Source: Bacillota bacterium (GTDB lineage Bacteria; Bacillota; Limnochordia; Limnochordales; DUMU01). Taken from it: DNA of 37,774 nucleotides. Positions within the stretch are counted from its first letter, which is position 1. Each line of letters starts with the position of its first letter. Below are positions 8,383-15,914 of this stretch, in pieces. The notes under the pieces are model-generated. The model was not told where the DNA came from. It saw only the letters and a program-made list of their open reading frames with translations, and searched no databases. The position numbers were made by a program, and so were the translations under genes. The DNA is taken from the NCBI GenBank assembly GCA_012839805.1, contig DUMU01000011.1, positions 1 to 37,774 on the forward strand, in the 5' to 3' direction.

Positions 8383-9372
8383 TCACGAATTGTCTCGGAA
8401 ATGCACCGCCACACTTCCGCCAAGTTGCTTCCTGATCGAACCGACAACGGAGTTTACGGGAACTCCGACCGCTTGGTATGCCAGAAACAGTGACCCAACG
8501 ACAGGGGGGAACTGAGATTTCTTTACGGTAACCTTAGGCAATAGTAGGCAAGTCTCTTCCTCTACCATGCGCAGGAGGATCTCACATTCAAAAAGACCTC
8601 CCGCGGCGAACACCTCGCCGTCAGTATCCATACCAGTCTTCCTTAGGACGGCAACGGCCGCCCTTGCCAGCTCCCTGGCCGCCGCCCGGATGATGCCAAC
8701 GGCTACCGCGTCCCCCTGTTTGGCACCCTCGCAGACGGCCGGGGCCAAACGGGCGATATCGCTTCTCCCCCACTCTTGCGAGTAAACACGCCGGTGCAGC
8801 TCCCACAGGTCGGCAAGGCCCGCCGCTCGCGGAAGCAGGGCTTGCAGCACGGTTGCGGCGCCTCGCCCGTCCTGCCCCCGGCAGGCGGCCGCTAGAGCCT
8901 CGCGAGCGACCCAATAACCGCTCCCTTCGTCTCCCATGATGTAGCCCCAACCGCCTGCAACGGCTCTTTCGCCAGCTTGGTTCTGGGCAAAAGCGATTGA
9001 GCCGGTACCCGCGATGATGATGGCACCCGGTGCCCCTCCCGTGGCCGCGAGCCAGGTAGTCACCGCGTCACCCTCCATGGCTATGGTGTCAACGCTGACC
9101 ATGCCCTTCACGAGCTCCGGCACGATCGAACTCACACCGGTAAGCCCAAGACCGGCGCAGGTGAAGCGGGTTTGGTTTAGGTCCAGTTTGGCTTCGGCAG
9201 CCGCCCCCAGTATGGCCTGTTGCAAGGATTCCCGGCAACGCTCGATAGCCCCAGCTTGGTGGAGATGGTTGCTCGGCCCCCCTTTTCCGCAGCCATAGAT
9301 GTGCCCGGCTTCGTCCGCGATCAACGCCAGGGTTTTGCTCTGGCCTCCGTCAATCGCAAGAAAGTAAGACAC
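8383..9372 (-). CDS. BadF/BadG/BcrA-type sugar kinase (GlcNAc kinase-like)
   Basis: Cytoplasmic ATP-dependent kinase of the ASKHA fold, 329 residues, the usual length for N-acetylglucosamine kinase-like proteins. It has phosphate-1 motif IDGGQSKT (7-14), an adenosine and phosphate-2 region with IIAGTGSIAFAQ, GGWGYIMGDEGSGYW characteristic of the GlcNAc-kinase branch, and a C-terminal FAAGGLFEC motif. The start is GTG 9372; a purine-rich AGGGGAG lies about 12 bases upstream. It sits 38 bases behind the SIS-domain gene on the same strand and is probably in its operon. The pairing of a BadF-type kinase with a SIS protein is common in amino-sugar utilisation (GlcNAc, MurNAc or glucosamine), which is the best guess for the substrate. 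Confidence 0.88.
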   Translation of the reverse strand: MSYFLAIDGGQSKTLALIADEAGHIYGCGKGGPSNHLHQAGAIERCRESLQQAILGAAAEAKLDLNQTRFTCAGLGLTGVSSIVPELVKGMVSVDTIAMEGDAVTTWLAATGGAPGAIIIAGTGSIAFAQNQAGERAVAGGWGYIMGDEGSGYWVAREALAAACRGQDGRGAATVLQALLPRAAGLADLWELHRRVYSQEWGRSDIARLAPAVCEGAKQGDAVAVGIIRAAARELARAAVAVLRKTGMDTDGEVFAAGGLFECEILLRMVEEETCLLLPKVTVKKSQFPPVVGSLFLAYQAVGVPVNSVVGSIRKQLGGSVAVHFRDNS

Positions 9373-9410
9373 GGTCAGAGATCTCCCCTCTCCTTGTCAA
9401 ATCTCCTTAA

Positions 9411-10118
9411 TCAAATGCCGCGCCGCTCAAAATCCGCGAGAGCTTCTTGAAAGGCCTCTGCCCCCCCAGGGATATTCACACTGGGGAAAATCGTCGGGTA
9501 TATGCCAGAGTTAAGAAGATTACCAACAGTTTGGGCAAGGACCATCCACAAGAGCACGGCCGAGGAGATCCCCGAAGCCGGTCCGAAGCGGTACTTGACG
9601 TTGGGGAAGTCGAGTAGCCCGTCCCCCGGCACCCCGCCTATATCCAGCACAAGATCGGCACATTCGTATAAGCGCTTACCCGATGGGTGAAGAGGAGGCG
9701 CTGCCTGCGATTGGGAAAGGGAAGTGAGAGCCATGACGTATACACCTCGCTCGCGGGCCAGCATCGCTCCATCGACCACTTCGCTACTCCGCCCCGACAC
9801 CGAGGCCACGATCAGTACATCCTGGGAACGGACGACTGCGGGCTCCTTGAGATCGTCCAGTTGAATACGGTGCAAGAAAGGTACGCCACCCGCTCGCTGG
9901 TAAAACTCGTTCCCCAAAAAATGACCATTGTCCAGCAGGTGAACCCGCCGCCCCTTCCGTAAGGCGTCAGCGATGACTGAAGCAGCCTTTGCCACCCGAT
10001 CGAGGGATTCGCGCGTTGTAAACCGGTGCAGTATTTCCAGTATCGCATCTAGATAACGTTGGGCGTCGCGAGTTTCCGCAGGCGAGCTGAGGCAGACTTC
10101 AGTTGAACTCCGGTTCAT
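9411..10118 (-). CDS. SIS-domain sugar-phosphate binding protein (UPF0309-like)
   Basis: A 235-residue sugar isomerase (SIS) domain protein. The fold is visible from HLLDNGHFLGNEF, where glycine and serine normally bind phosphate, through DVLIVASVSGRSSEVVDGA, the core SIS motif with serines contacting the sugar phosphate. Next come ALTSLSQSQ and HPSGKRLYECADLVLDIG, which is typical of the UPF0309 branch. Members of this branch are uncharacterised relatives of MurNAc-6-phosphate etherase. Start ATG 10118 has AGGAGGT 7 bases upstream and overlaps the end of the preceding gene by 20 bases, so translation is coupled. With the kinase gene behind it, it may isomerise, deaminate or cleave the phosphorylated amino sugar; this is inference. 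Confidence 0.85.
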   Translation of the reverse strand: MNRSSTEVCLSSPAETRDAQRYLDAILEILHRFTTRESLDRVAKAASVIADALRKGRRVHLLDNGHFLGNEFYQRAGGVPFLHRIQLDDLKEPAVVRSQDVLIVASVSGRSSEVVDGAMLARERGVYVMALTSLSQSQAAPPLHPSGKRLYECADLVLDIGGVPGDGLLDFPNVKYRFGPASGISSAVLLWMVLAQTVGNLLNSGIYPTIFPSVNIPGGAEAFQEALADFERRGI

Positions 10119-11190
10119 CGGGACGACCTCCTGACCATTCCTTGTAGATCGCGGCTACTTCGTCGAAGGCATCAGCATAGAAACCATCGTAATGGCCGTC
10201 AACCAGTAAGTCGCTCCAGAAATCCTCGCCCTTCTGATCCCAGGCAACAGCCGAGATGATCATCAAGTCCATGTTCAGCCCCGTTACTCCTGCTCGCCGA
10301 AAGACATCCGCTGCCTTTCGTTGCCGCCACCCCTCCAGCTTGCCGCCGTAGTCGTCGAGGATGATCAAATCTGCATCCACTTCGTGATAGGTATCTACCG
10401 CGCGCCGGCAATAGGCTTCCAGAGCATCCCAATCGCCATCGCGGATATACCCGTAAGTGTCCAGGCTGACTTTGTCCACGCCTGACAGCCACGGCAGACC
10501 GATTCCCCACGGCTGTTGGAAAGTCACCGCCAGTCTAGCTCTGGTCTCCGAGGCCAGATTACTGACCCACGCGGCTAGCACCTCGTCCGGCAAGCGCGGT
10601 ATGGTGCCCACGTTCCACGCAATAGAAAAGTCGTTGAACTCAAAGATACCCATCACTTCCGGCTTCACTGCCTCATCAAGCTTTCTAACGAAGTCGCGGT
10701 AGACAGCAACCACTTCTGGAACACGCGGATCAAGGATGATCCCGGTCCCGCTCCGATCTATCGACCCCAGGACGTAATCCCTGTGTTGCAGCCCGAAGGT
10801 GTTATTGACCAGAGAAACTACCGGGATGACTTCAACATTGAACTGTTTGCCGATCCTATCCCACAGCGTGAAGAGTAGCAGAGCACTGTCAAAGTCTTGC
10901 TGACCCGCATAGACAACATAGAGGGTATTGGCTCCGTAGTTTTCAGCCAACACACGCACTACCTTGCTGATATCGTGATGCAGCGGTTGGGGCCGAAAAT
11001 AAACGTCGTGGCCTACCACTATGTCGACTGTGTAGGCTGCGGTGGGCCGCCGTGAGGATGGCTCGCCGTGCAGGCCCGGGACGGCGCCAAGGACGGGCAC
11101 GGGCAAGCATACTGCTAAAATGGCCAGTATCATCGCTATGGCCACCAGTTCAGTTATGAGTTCAGTCATGGCCGGAGAGTTGAAACCCAT
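10099..11190 (-). CDS. exported protein of unknown function, TIM-barrel-like
   Basis: Not recognised. 363 residues with a hydrophobic N-terminal segment (about 9-36), either a signal peptide or an anchor, and a soluble domain of about 310 residues. The domain alternates strands and helices. Acidic residues sit at several predicted strand ends: GIFEFNDFSIAWN, DKVSLDTYGY, LIILDDYGGK and GLNMDLM. This is the pattern of a (beta/alpha)8 glycoside-hydrolase-like barrel, but no family signature could be assigned. Start ATG 11190 has GAGGAGGT 7 bases upstream; ATG 11169 would give a shorter signal. It lies in the same operon as the SIS protein (20-base overlap) and downstream of a sugar-binding protein. 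An extracytoplasmic glycosidase supplying that transporter is the simplest guess. Confidence 0.7.
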   Translation of the reverse strand: MGFNSPAMTELITELVAIAMILAILAVCLPVPVLGAVPGLHGEPSSRRPTAAYTVDIVVGHDVYFRPQPLHHDISKVVRVLAENYGANTLYVVYAGQQDFDSALLLFTLWDRIGKQFNVEVIPVVSLVNNTFGLQHRDYVLGSIDRSGTGIILDPRVPEVVAVYRDFVRKLDEAVKPEVMGIFEFNDFSIAWNVGTIPRLPDEVLAAWVSNLASETRARLAVTFQQPWGIGLPWLSGVDKVSLDTYGYIRDGDWDALEAYCRRAVDTYHEVDADLIILDDYGGKLEGWRQRKAADVFRRAGVTGLNMDLMIISAVAWDQKGEDFWSDLLVDGHYDGFYADAFDEVAAIYKEWSGGRPDEPEFN

Positions 11191-11390
11191 AGGTGGACCT
11201 CCTCGATAGTTGCTCGTAACAGTAGCAATTAAGGCAGCATGCTAAGCCATGGTGAGCGCTGCTTCAGGGGACAAGCGAAGTGAGGAAGGTGTAATGCACG
11301 AGAGTGCTTTCTACCCTCCCCCACTTCGCCGCCGCTCAACCTCCACTCTAACCTCCCCCGCGCCGCACCTGTCCGTACCTCGTCCTGCCG

Positions 11391-11420
11391 AAGATTGCCG
11401 AAGATTGCCGAAGATTGCGC
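11391..11420. repeat. 10-bp tandem repeat, three units
   Basis: Three perfect head-to-tail copies of AAGATTGCCG lie in the 265-base gap between the sugar-binding protein gene and the exported-protein gene, the last running into AAGATTGCGCC-type sequence. This could be a slippage product or repeated binding sites; no function can be assigned. Confidence 0.6.
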
Positions 11421-11455
11421 CGCGTTGCGCGCTACTTCAAACCAGTGGTTCTCAA

Positions 11456-12817
11456 CTAACGAGAAGCCTTCTGGTACCGGTCGATTATCGGTAACAAGGC
11501 TTCATGTCCTCTGCGTAGTGCTTCTTCAACGCTAAGCTTTCCTTGAAAAGCCTGGATGAGGGGCGGAGTTATGACTTTGACTGCGTCACCAATGCCAACC
11601 ATGGCAATGCCCGGACGGCCGTGGGCCTGTGATCCCGTGAGTGCCTCTACGACTTCACGCGGCGTCATACCGGAGGCTTTGGATAGACTCTGCGTAAACG
11701 GGCCTATGGCAGAAGCTCGGCTTGGTGCAAAACCCATCACCTCCGCATAGGCGCGCATAGCGTCCTTCCCGGTAATGAACTTGACGAACCGCCAGGCTTC
11801 CTCAGGGTGTTTAGTGGTCTTAGCCACTTTCCAGTGGTCGGTAAGGACCATAGTGGTGCGGCCCGCGGAAGTAAGCGGCAGAGGAGCTAACCCCCAGCGG
11901 AACCCTACTCGCAGGTCTTTCAGCGTAGAGGCGGTGAAGCCGCCTACCCACCACATGCCGACCATCTCGTTCACAAAGGCGAAGCTGGTAGGAGTGCTGG
12001 CCCAAGGGACGATTCCAACTGCGGTTCGCTTGTTTACGATCAGATCCACGACCTTCTGGTAGCCGGTAATAGTCTCAGGGTCAAGGAGTCTTGAGCCGTG
12101 AATACGCGCCGATCGGTAACTCTCCTCATCGAACCAGTCCCCACCCCAGTTCCAGGCGTACCAGATCATGAGTTGATCCTCCGCCCACGGGAACTCGATG
12201 CCTAGCCTCTCTGCTCGTCCCTGACCGTCGAGGCGCGTCAGCTTTCGAGCGTACTCCACCAACTTGTCCCAGGTAAACCCTGGATTCTCCCAGTCGGCCG
12301 GGATGCTTGGAAGTCCTACGGCGTCGAAGAGATCCTTGTTGTAGAAGATGAACGTGCCCATAGACGCGACTGGTAGCCCATACCATTTACCTTGGAACTG
12401 GGACGATAGCCGCGCCCCCGGGAAGAAATCCTGAAGGTCGATCTCTTCCTGGTCTCGCTTTACGAACGGCGTCAGGTCCAGGAACTCTTCCTCTACGCCC
12501 ACCCCTACTCCGGTATGGTCGAGGACGTCGGGTCCTAGTCCGGCCGCCCGCATGGTGGCCAATTTGGTCCAATACTCCTCACCGAGGCCTACCACTATCC
12601 GCTCTACCCCGATGTCAGGGTTACGCTTCTCGAATTCATTTATCATAGCTAGTTCCCACTTGAGTTCGGGGTCCCAGTTCCGCAGGTACACGCGAATGGT
12701 TGTCTTGGCAGCAGACGGTGAAGTTGTAAGCAGCATAGCTACGAGGAGCGAAGCGGCAAACGATACGAGAGCGACCAACGACAGGAGTCGGCAGGTCATC
12801 ATTCGCTTGTTCTCCAT
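11456..12817 (-). CDS. extracellular solute-binding protein, sugar ABC transporter (CUT1)
   Basis: Secreted sugar-binding component of a carbohydrate-uptake (CUT1) ABC transporter. It has a signal peptide (hydrophobic core about 10-30, cleavage near SPSAAK) and no lipobox cysteine. The mature protein has the family pattern: IRVYLRNWDPELKWELAM, DVLDHTGVG, GKWYGLPVASMGTFIFYNKD, PEEAWRFVKFITG. Length of about 453 is normal. The preferred start is ATG 12817, because AAAGGAGG lies 8 bases before it; the upstream ATG 12838 would include that site in the coding sequence. It is 83 bases behind the DeoR gene. No permease or ATPase genes for it are present in the window. Confidence 0.9.
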   Translation of the reverse strand: MENKRMMTCRLLSLVALVSFAASLLVAMLLTTSPSAAKTTIRVYLRNWDPELKWELAMINEFEKRNPDIGVERIVVGLGEEYWTKLATMRAAGLGPDVLDHTGVGVGVEEEFLDLTPFVKRDQEEIDLQDFFPGARLSSQFQGKWYGLPVASMGTFIFYNKDLFDAVGLPSIPADWENPGFTWDKLVEYARKLTRLDGQGRAERLGIEFPWAEDQLMIWYAWNWGGDWFDEESYRSARIHGSRLLDPETITGYQKVVDLIVNKRTAVGIVPWASTPTSFAFVNEMVGMWWVGGFTASTLKDLRVGFRWGLAPLPLTSAGRTTMVLTDHWKVAKTTKHPEEAWRFVKFITGKDAMRAYAEVMGFAPSRASAIGPFTQSLSKASGMTPREVVEALTGSQAHGRPGIAMVGIGDAVKVITPPLIQAFQGKLSVEEALRRGHEALLPIIDRYQKASR

Positions 12818-12838
12818 TACATTCGCCTCCTTTGTCAT

Positions 12839-12854
12839 TGTTTTGCGTAAAACA
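12839..12854 (-). promoter_or_regulatory. palindrome before the sugar-binding protein gene
   Basis: TGTTTT-GCGT-AAAACA, a 6-bp inverted repeat with a 4-base centre, lies just upstream of the Shine-Dalgarno site of the solute-binding protein gene. Position and symmetry suit a repressor operator, most simply for the adjacent DeoR protein. The same motif was not found in front of the DeoR gene, so the assignment is tentative. Confidence 0.35.
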
Positions 12855-12900
12855 TGTCTGGCCGGGCATCTCCAACTACTTCAGGGTCTGCACTATCTTT

Positions 12901-13692
12901 TCATCCCTCCTCTTCGGCAGCTGGAGTAACCATTGATATTTCCAGGCTTGCTGCTCTCAGCTGTTGCTGCCAGTTCGGTGACAAGGTTGTGTCAGAAATG
13001 ATGTGTTGCACTTCGTTGAGCGATGCAATCGGATACGGATAAGGGCGACTCCATTTGCTGTGGTCCGCCAGAACAATGACCTCGTCCGAAATGGCGATCA
13101 TTGCTTTACGTATTGAAGCAGTTAAGGGATTCCAGTCCGTCAGTCCGCTCTCGCTTGTGATACCCTTCGGTGAGATAAAGGCTTTGAGAGCACGCAGTCC
13201 GCGCAAAGTGGATTCCGCCAGCGGGCCGATGAAGGATGCCGACTCACGGTCGAAGCTGCCGGCGATGGCGACTAACTGGACATGTGTCGCGTCGGCCAGC
13301 TCGTTGATGACGCTCAAGCCGTTGGTTATCACGGTAATCCTCAGGTCATGACGAGCCTTGAGGAGGCGAGCCAACATACACACGGTTGAACTGGCATCCA
13401 AGACGATGGTATCGCCGCTTTGAACCAGTTCGCATGCAGCCCGGGCGATCGCCCGCTTTTCCTGAAGCATCAGGCGCGCCCCAACCGCGTAAGGGAGAAC
13501 TTCTTCCGCCTGCGGGCTTTCCAAGGCAAGAGCGCCCCCACGGGTCCGTTGAATCTTGCCCGCGGCCGCCAGCGTGTTAAGGTCGTGGCGAATGGTTGCC
13601 TGTGAAACACCCAGGCGGCGGCTGAGATCAGGTACCGTGACCAGTCTTTCCGCCCGGACGATGTCCAGAATGCGACTGAGGCGTGGCTCCAT
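12901..13692 (-). CDS. DeoR family transcriptional regulator
   Basis: Sugar-responsive repressor, 263 residues. The N-terminal winged helix (about 1-57) has VTVPDLSRRLGVSQATIRHD as the recognition region, then RTRGGAL. The C-terminal DeoR sensor domain has IARAACELVQSGDTIVLDAS, TVITNGL and DEVIVLADHSKW, the phosphosugar-binding fold of the family. Start ATG 13692 has TAGGAGGG 10 bases upstream. It is the first gene of the minus-strand cassette, so it probably controls that cassette and itself. The effector is likely a phosphorylated sugar made by the kinase in the same cassette. Two palindromes upstream are candidate operators. Confidence 0.92.
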   Translation of the reverse strand: MEPRLSRILDIVRAERLVTVPDLSRRLGVSQATIRHDLNTLAAAGKIQRTRGGALALESPQAEEVLPYAVGARLMLQEKRAIARAACELVQSGDTIVLDASSTVCMLARLLKARHDLRITVITNGLSVINELADATHVQLVAIAGSFDRESASFIGPLAESTLRGLRALKAFISPKGITSESGLTDWNPLTASIRKAMIAISDEVIVLADHSKWSRPYPYPIASLNEVQHIISDTTLSPNWQQQLRAASLEISMVTPAAEEEG

Positions 13693-13731
13693 CTTCGAGC
13701 GGCCCTCCTAACGGTCGCGAATGGCGACAAT

Positions 13732-13751
13732 CGCAAGCGGTGTCGCTTGCG
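13732..13751 (-). promoter_or_regulatory. palindrome upstream of the DeoR gene
   Basis: CGCAAGCG-GTGT-CGCTTGCG, a perfect 8-bp inverted repeat centred about 50 bases before the DeoR start codon. It is a candidate autoregulatory operator or a 5' leader hairpin. Confidence 0.4.
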
Positions 13752-13786
13752 GTATGTGATTCGGCGCTTGCGTCGACCTTCCTGCT

Positions 13787-13804
13787 GCTTTCGCAACCGA
13801 AAGC
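13787..13804 (-). promoter_or_regulatory. second palindrome upstream of the DeoR gene
   Basis: GCTTTCG-CAAC-CGAAAGC, a perfect 7-bp inverted repeat about 100 bases before the DeoR start codon. The TTTCG half-site resembles those of some DeoR-family operators. On the minus strand a TATACG/TACTAT stretch just upstream could be a -10 box, which would put this palindrome at the start of the transcript. Confidence 0.35.
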
Positions 13805-13963
13805 GTATAGTAGTTTTCACCAGATATGGGGGTACTAGCCTTACCCTCGCGGGAGAGAGCAGTCGAGTAAGCGCGGGTAGACCAGGACACAACCCCGAGA
13901 GCCTGAGCCGTCTCGGGATCGTCCGACCACCCTACCCGTGGCGGACTTGACGGCGGCCTAACG

Positions 13964-13991
13964 TGAACTCGGCGCTGTCTCAGGGTATACT
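13964..13991 (+). promoter_or_regulatory. possible promoter of the hemerythrin-thioesterase gene
   Basis: TATACT (13986-13991) matches a -10 box at five of six positions. TGAACT (13964-13969) is a weak -35 with 16-base spacing. The gene start is about 40 bases downstream. Confidence 0.35.
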
Positions 13992-14029
13992 CCTGACTTG
14001 GACACGCTTAGAAGGAGCAATGCAGCCTC

Positions 14030-15019
14030 ATGCGCCGGCATCCAGCACTCGTACCTTTGTCCGACGACCATCACCAGGGCTTGGTCCAGGCCCGCCATCT
14101 GTCGCTGGCCGGGACGCCGCAGGCCACGCTCTCGCCCCGCGAGACGGCCGCGGCGTTCTTGCGCTTGTGGACTGAGGACGGGGGGCAAGAACACTTCCGG
14201 CTGGAAGAGGAGGTTCTCTTTCCCGCCTATCAGCGCGAGACCCGCGCCGCGGAAAGCAACGAGGGCAACCAGGAGAGCCCGCACCCACGGCGCCGGATTA
14301 CCCCTCTGGCCGCTCCGATCATGCAAGTGCTGGCGGAACACGTCTACATCCGGGGGCTGGTGGCGGAACTGGCGGACAGTTTCCCCGCCCACGTCGACCT
14401 GGATCTGCTGCACACGCTGGGCGAGGCGCTTCACGACCACATCCGCCTGGAAGAGCAGGCAGTCTTCCCGCTTATCGAAGAGTCCCTGCCCGATCCAGTC
14501 CTCGCTCGCCTCGCCCCACGGCTCGAGTCCCCCCACTACCTGGCCCGGAAGACCAGGGAAGCCCCCCCGCCAGCCAAACCTGCAGAACAATTCACGCCCG
14601 TGTTTACGCCCGGGCTCTCCCACGAACGTACCTACGTGGTTGAACCGCAGCACACCGCGGCAGCAATCCATTCGGGCGGGATCGACGGCCTTTCCACGCC
14701 AGCCCTCCTCGCCTGGATGGAGAGCGTCGCCTTCGAACTGGCCGAAGACCGGCTGCCTCCGGGCCAGAGCACCGTGGGCGTGGCGGTCAACCTGCAGCAC
14801 ATCGCCCCCGCGCCGGTTGGGACGCAAGTTCGGGTGCGGGCCACGCTGACCGGGATCGAGGGCGACGGCCGCCGTCTGAACTTCAGCATCGAGGCCAGCG
14901 ACCACGTCGAGGTTATCGGCAGGGCCGACCACCAACGCTTCATCATCGACCGGGAGCGTTTCAACCGCCGCCTCGACCGCAAACGCTGCGCACCGGCCGC
15001 TCCAGGCACTCCGGCATGA
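14030..15019 (+). CDS. hemerythrin-like domain fused to FlK-type hotdog thioesterase
   Basis: Two-domain cytoplasmic protein, 329 residues. Residues about 5-155 form a hemerythrin/HHE four-helix bundle, with DDHHQG (His 14, 15), EHFRLEEEVLFP (His 55, Glu 59), EHVYIRG (His 104) and HDHIRLEEQAVFP (His 135, 137, Glu 141) as di-iron ligands. Residues about 188-315 form a hotdog fold like fluoroacetyl-CoA thioesterase FlK. Thr 223, Glu 231 and His 257 have spacings of 8 and 26, the same as the FlK triad Thr42, Glu50, His76. A Pro/Ala-rich linker joins the domains. GAAGGAG lies 12 bases before the start. The iron domain may sense or bind O2 or NO and gate acyl-CoA hydrolysis, or the protein may detoxify a reactive acyl-CoA. 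Function is inferred. Confidence 0.85.
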   Translation: MRRHPALVPLSDDHHQGLVQARHLSLAGTPQATLSPRETAAAFLRLWTEDGGQEHFRLEEEVLFPAYQRETRAAESNEGNQESPHPRRRITPLAAPIMQVLAEHVYIRGLVAELADSFPAHVDLDLLHTLGEALHDHIRLEEQAVFPLIEESLPDPVLARLAPRLESPHYLARKTREAPPPAKPAEQFTPVFTPGLSHERTYVVEPQHTAAAIHSGGIDGLSTPALLAWMESVAFELAEDRLPPGQSTVGVAVNLQHIAPAPVGTQVRVRATLTGIEGDGRRLNFSIEASDHVEVIGRADHQRFIIDRERFNRRLDRKRCAPAAPGTPA

Positions 15020-15090
15020 GTCGTGGAGGTTCGTAGCACTTCCGGTCCTGCGACGCCGGGCGGAGGCCAGGGGGTTCGGGGCGACCTAGG

Positions 15091-15615
15091 CCTTTGATAG
15101 CCTGCGTAGGTCTAGAGCCATAGGTGGAGTACTTACGGCAAAAGGCCAGCTTGCGGCCGGCGGGCGAGGCCGGGGGGTCGCGGCGCCGTAGAAAAGCCGC
15201 CGCATTGCTGGATTTTCATGCAGCCGCTTCCGTCTGAATCTACAGACATAACGCTTCTAGCAGCAGTTGGCCCGCTGAGCATGGTGTTCAGCTGCATGTA
15301 AATGGAATGTAGCTCTATTCTGAACTGCCGGTGAAGTCTGCAAACTCCTGTTGGGCAGCCGGTTCAAGCTGGGTCTGAACCGGAATCCGAACGATCGGGA
15401 AACCCGGAAACGGTGCAATGCGGTTTCCCAAACTGAATAGGGCAGCTGAGGATGCTCACGCGGAAGCGCAGCTCAAGACCGTTCGGATCTACGCCGTACG
15501 ATCCTATGCCAACTACCCTCGATCGTTCGGCTTTTTGGCGCCCTGTCCCGCCCCGCACGTTCACCGCGAACATAGCCGTTTGTGGGCGGAGAGCAGGTAG
15601 CGGGACGGGCGGCAG
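15091..15615 (+). repeat. dispersed non-coding element, copy 2
   Basis: Second copy, in the same orientation as 7711-8236. Stem equivalents: ATTTTCATGCAGC (15212-15224) with GCTGCATGTAAAT (15291-15303), one mismatch; GTCTG/CAGAC hairpin in both copies 1 and 2; GGAAAC (15406-15411) with GTTTCC (15423-15428). In copy 1 the last stem is GGAAAAC/GTTTTCC, so one base pair was lost from both arms together. This paired change argues that the stem itself is selected or was recently copied as a folded unit. Confidence 0.85.
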
Positions 15616-15675
15616 GCCCGCGGGCACGAATGCGGACGGGGACGGACGACGGACCGTTGGGTGTGGATGCGTATG

Positions 15676-15891
15676 GGGCCGGACGCCGGGTGTGAAGCAC
15701 CGGTGCGCATCGGGACAGTGGCGGGATGCGAAGCGCCGGCGCGGATCGGGAGGGCGGCGGAGCGTGAAGTGCCGGCACGCATCGGGACGGCGGCGCGGTG
15801 CGTAGCTCCGGGACGCACCGGGACGGCGGCGGGGTGTGAAGCGCCCGTGCGGACCGGGAGGGCGGCAGCCGGTGGAATCGCTCGTTGATCC
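15676..15891. repeat. 36-bp tandem repeat array
   Basis: About six head-to-tail units of 36 bases, each of the form GGGACGGCGGCG..GTG.GAAGCGCC..., imperfect, with boundaries near 15676, 15712, 15748, 15784, 15820 and 15856. It lies between element copies 2 and 3. The unit is a multiple of three and lacks stops in several frames, so a 12-residue repeat can be read on both strands. No start site or recognisable protein supports translation. Confidence 0.8.
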
Positions 15892-15914
15892 GGGCGCGGG
15901 CGGCTCGCCCTGGG

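Larger units (their letters stand above)
13693..14029. other. divergent intergenic region
   Basis: 337 bases between the divergent DeoR and hemerythrin-thioesterase genes. It holds the two palindromes near the DeoR start and a possible promoter for the rightward gene. Nothing else was recognised. Confidence 0.6.

Noticed and set aside
8077-8493. open frame starting in element copy 1 (and its counterpart 15452-15805 in copy 2)
   Set aside because: Starts with similar residues in both copies, but substitutions do not favour silent positions and the frames diverge after about 35 codons.
14028-14935. open frames on other frames and strand of the hemerythrin-thioesterase gene
   Set aside because: Arg/Pro-rich shadows without motif; the called frame keeps both metal ligands and the FlK triad.
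15661-15888. open frame with a 12-residue repeat in the tandem array
   Set aside because: The 36-bp unit is open on both strands and has no start site, so the repeat pattern alone explains it.
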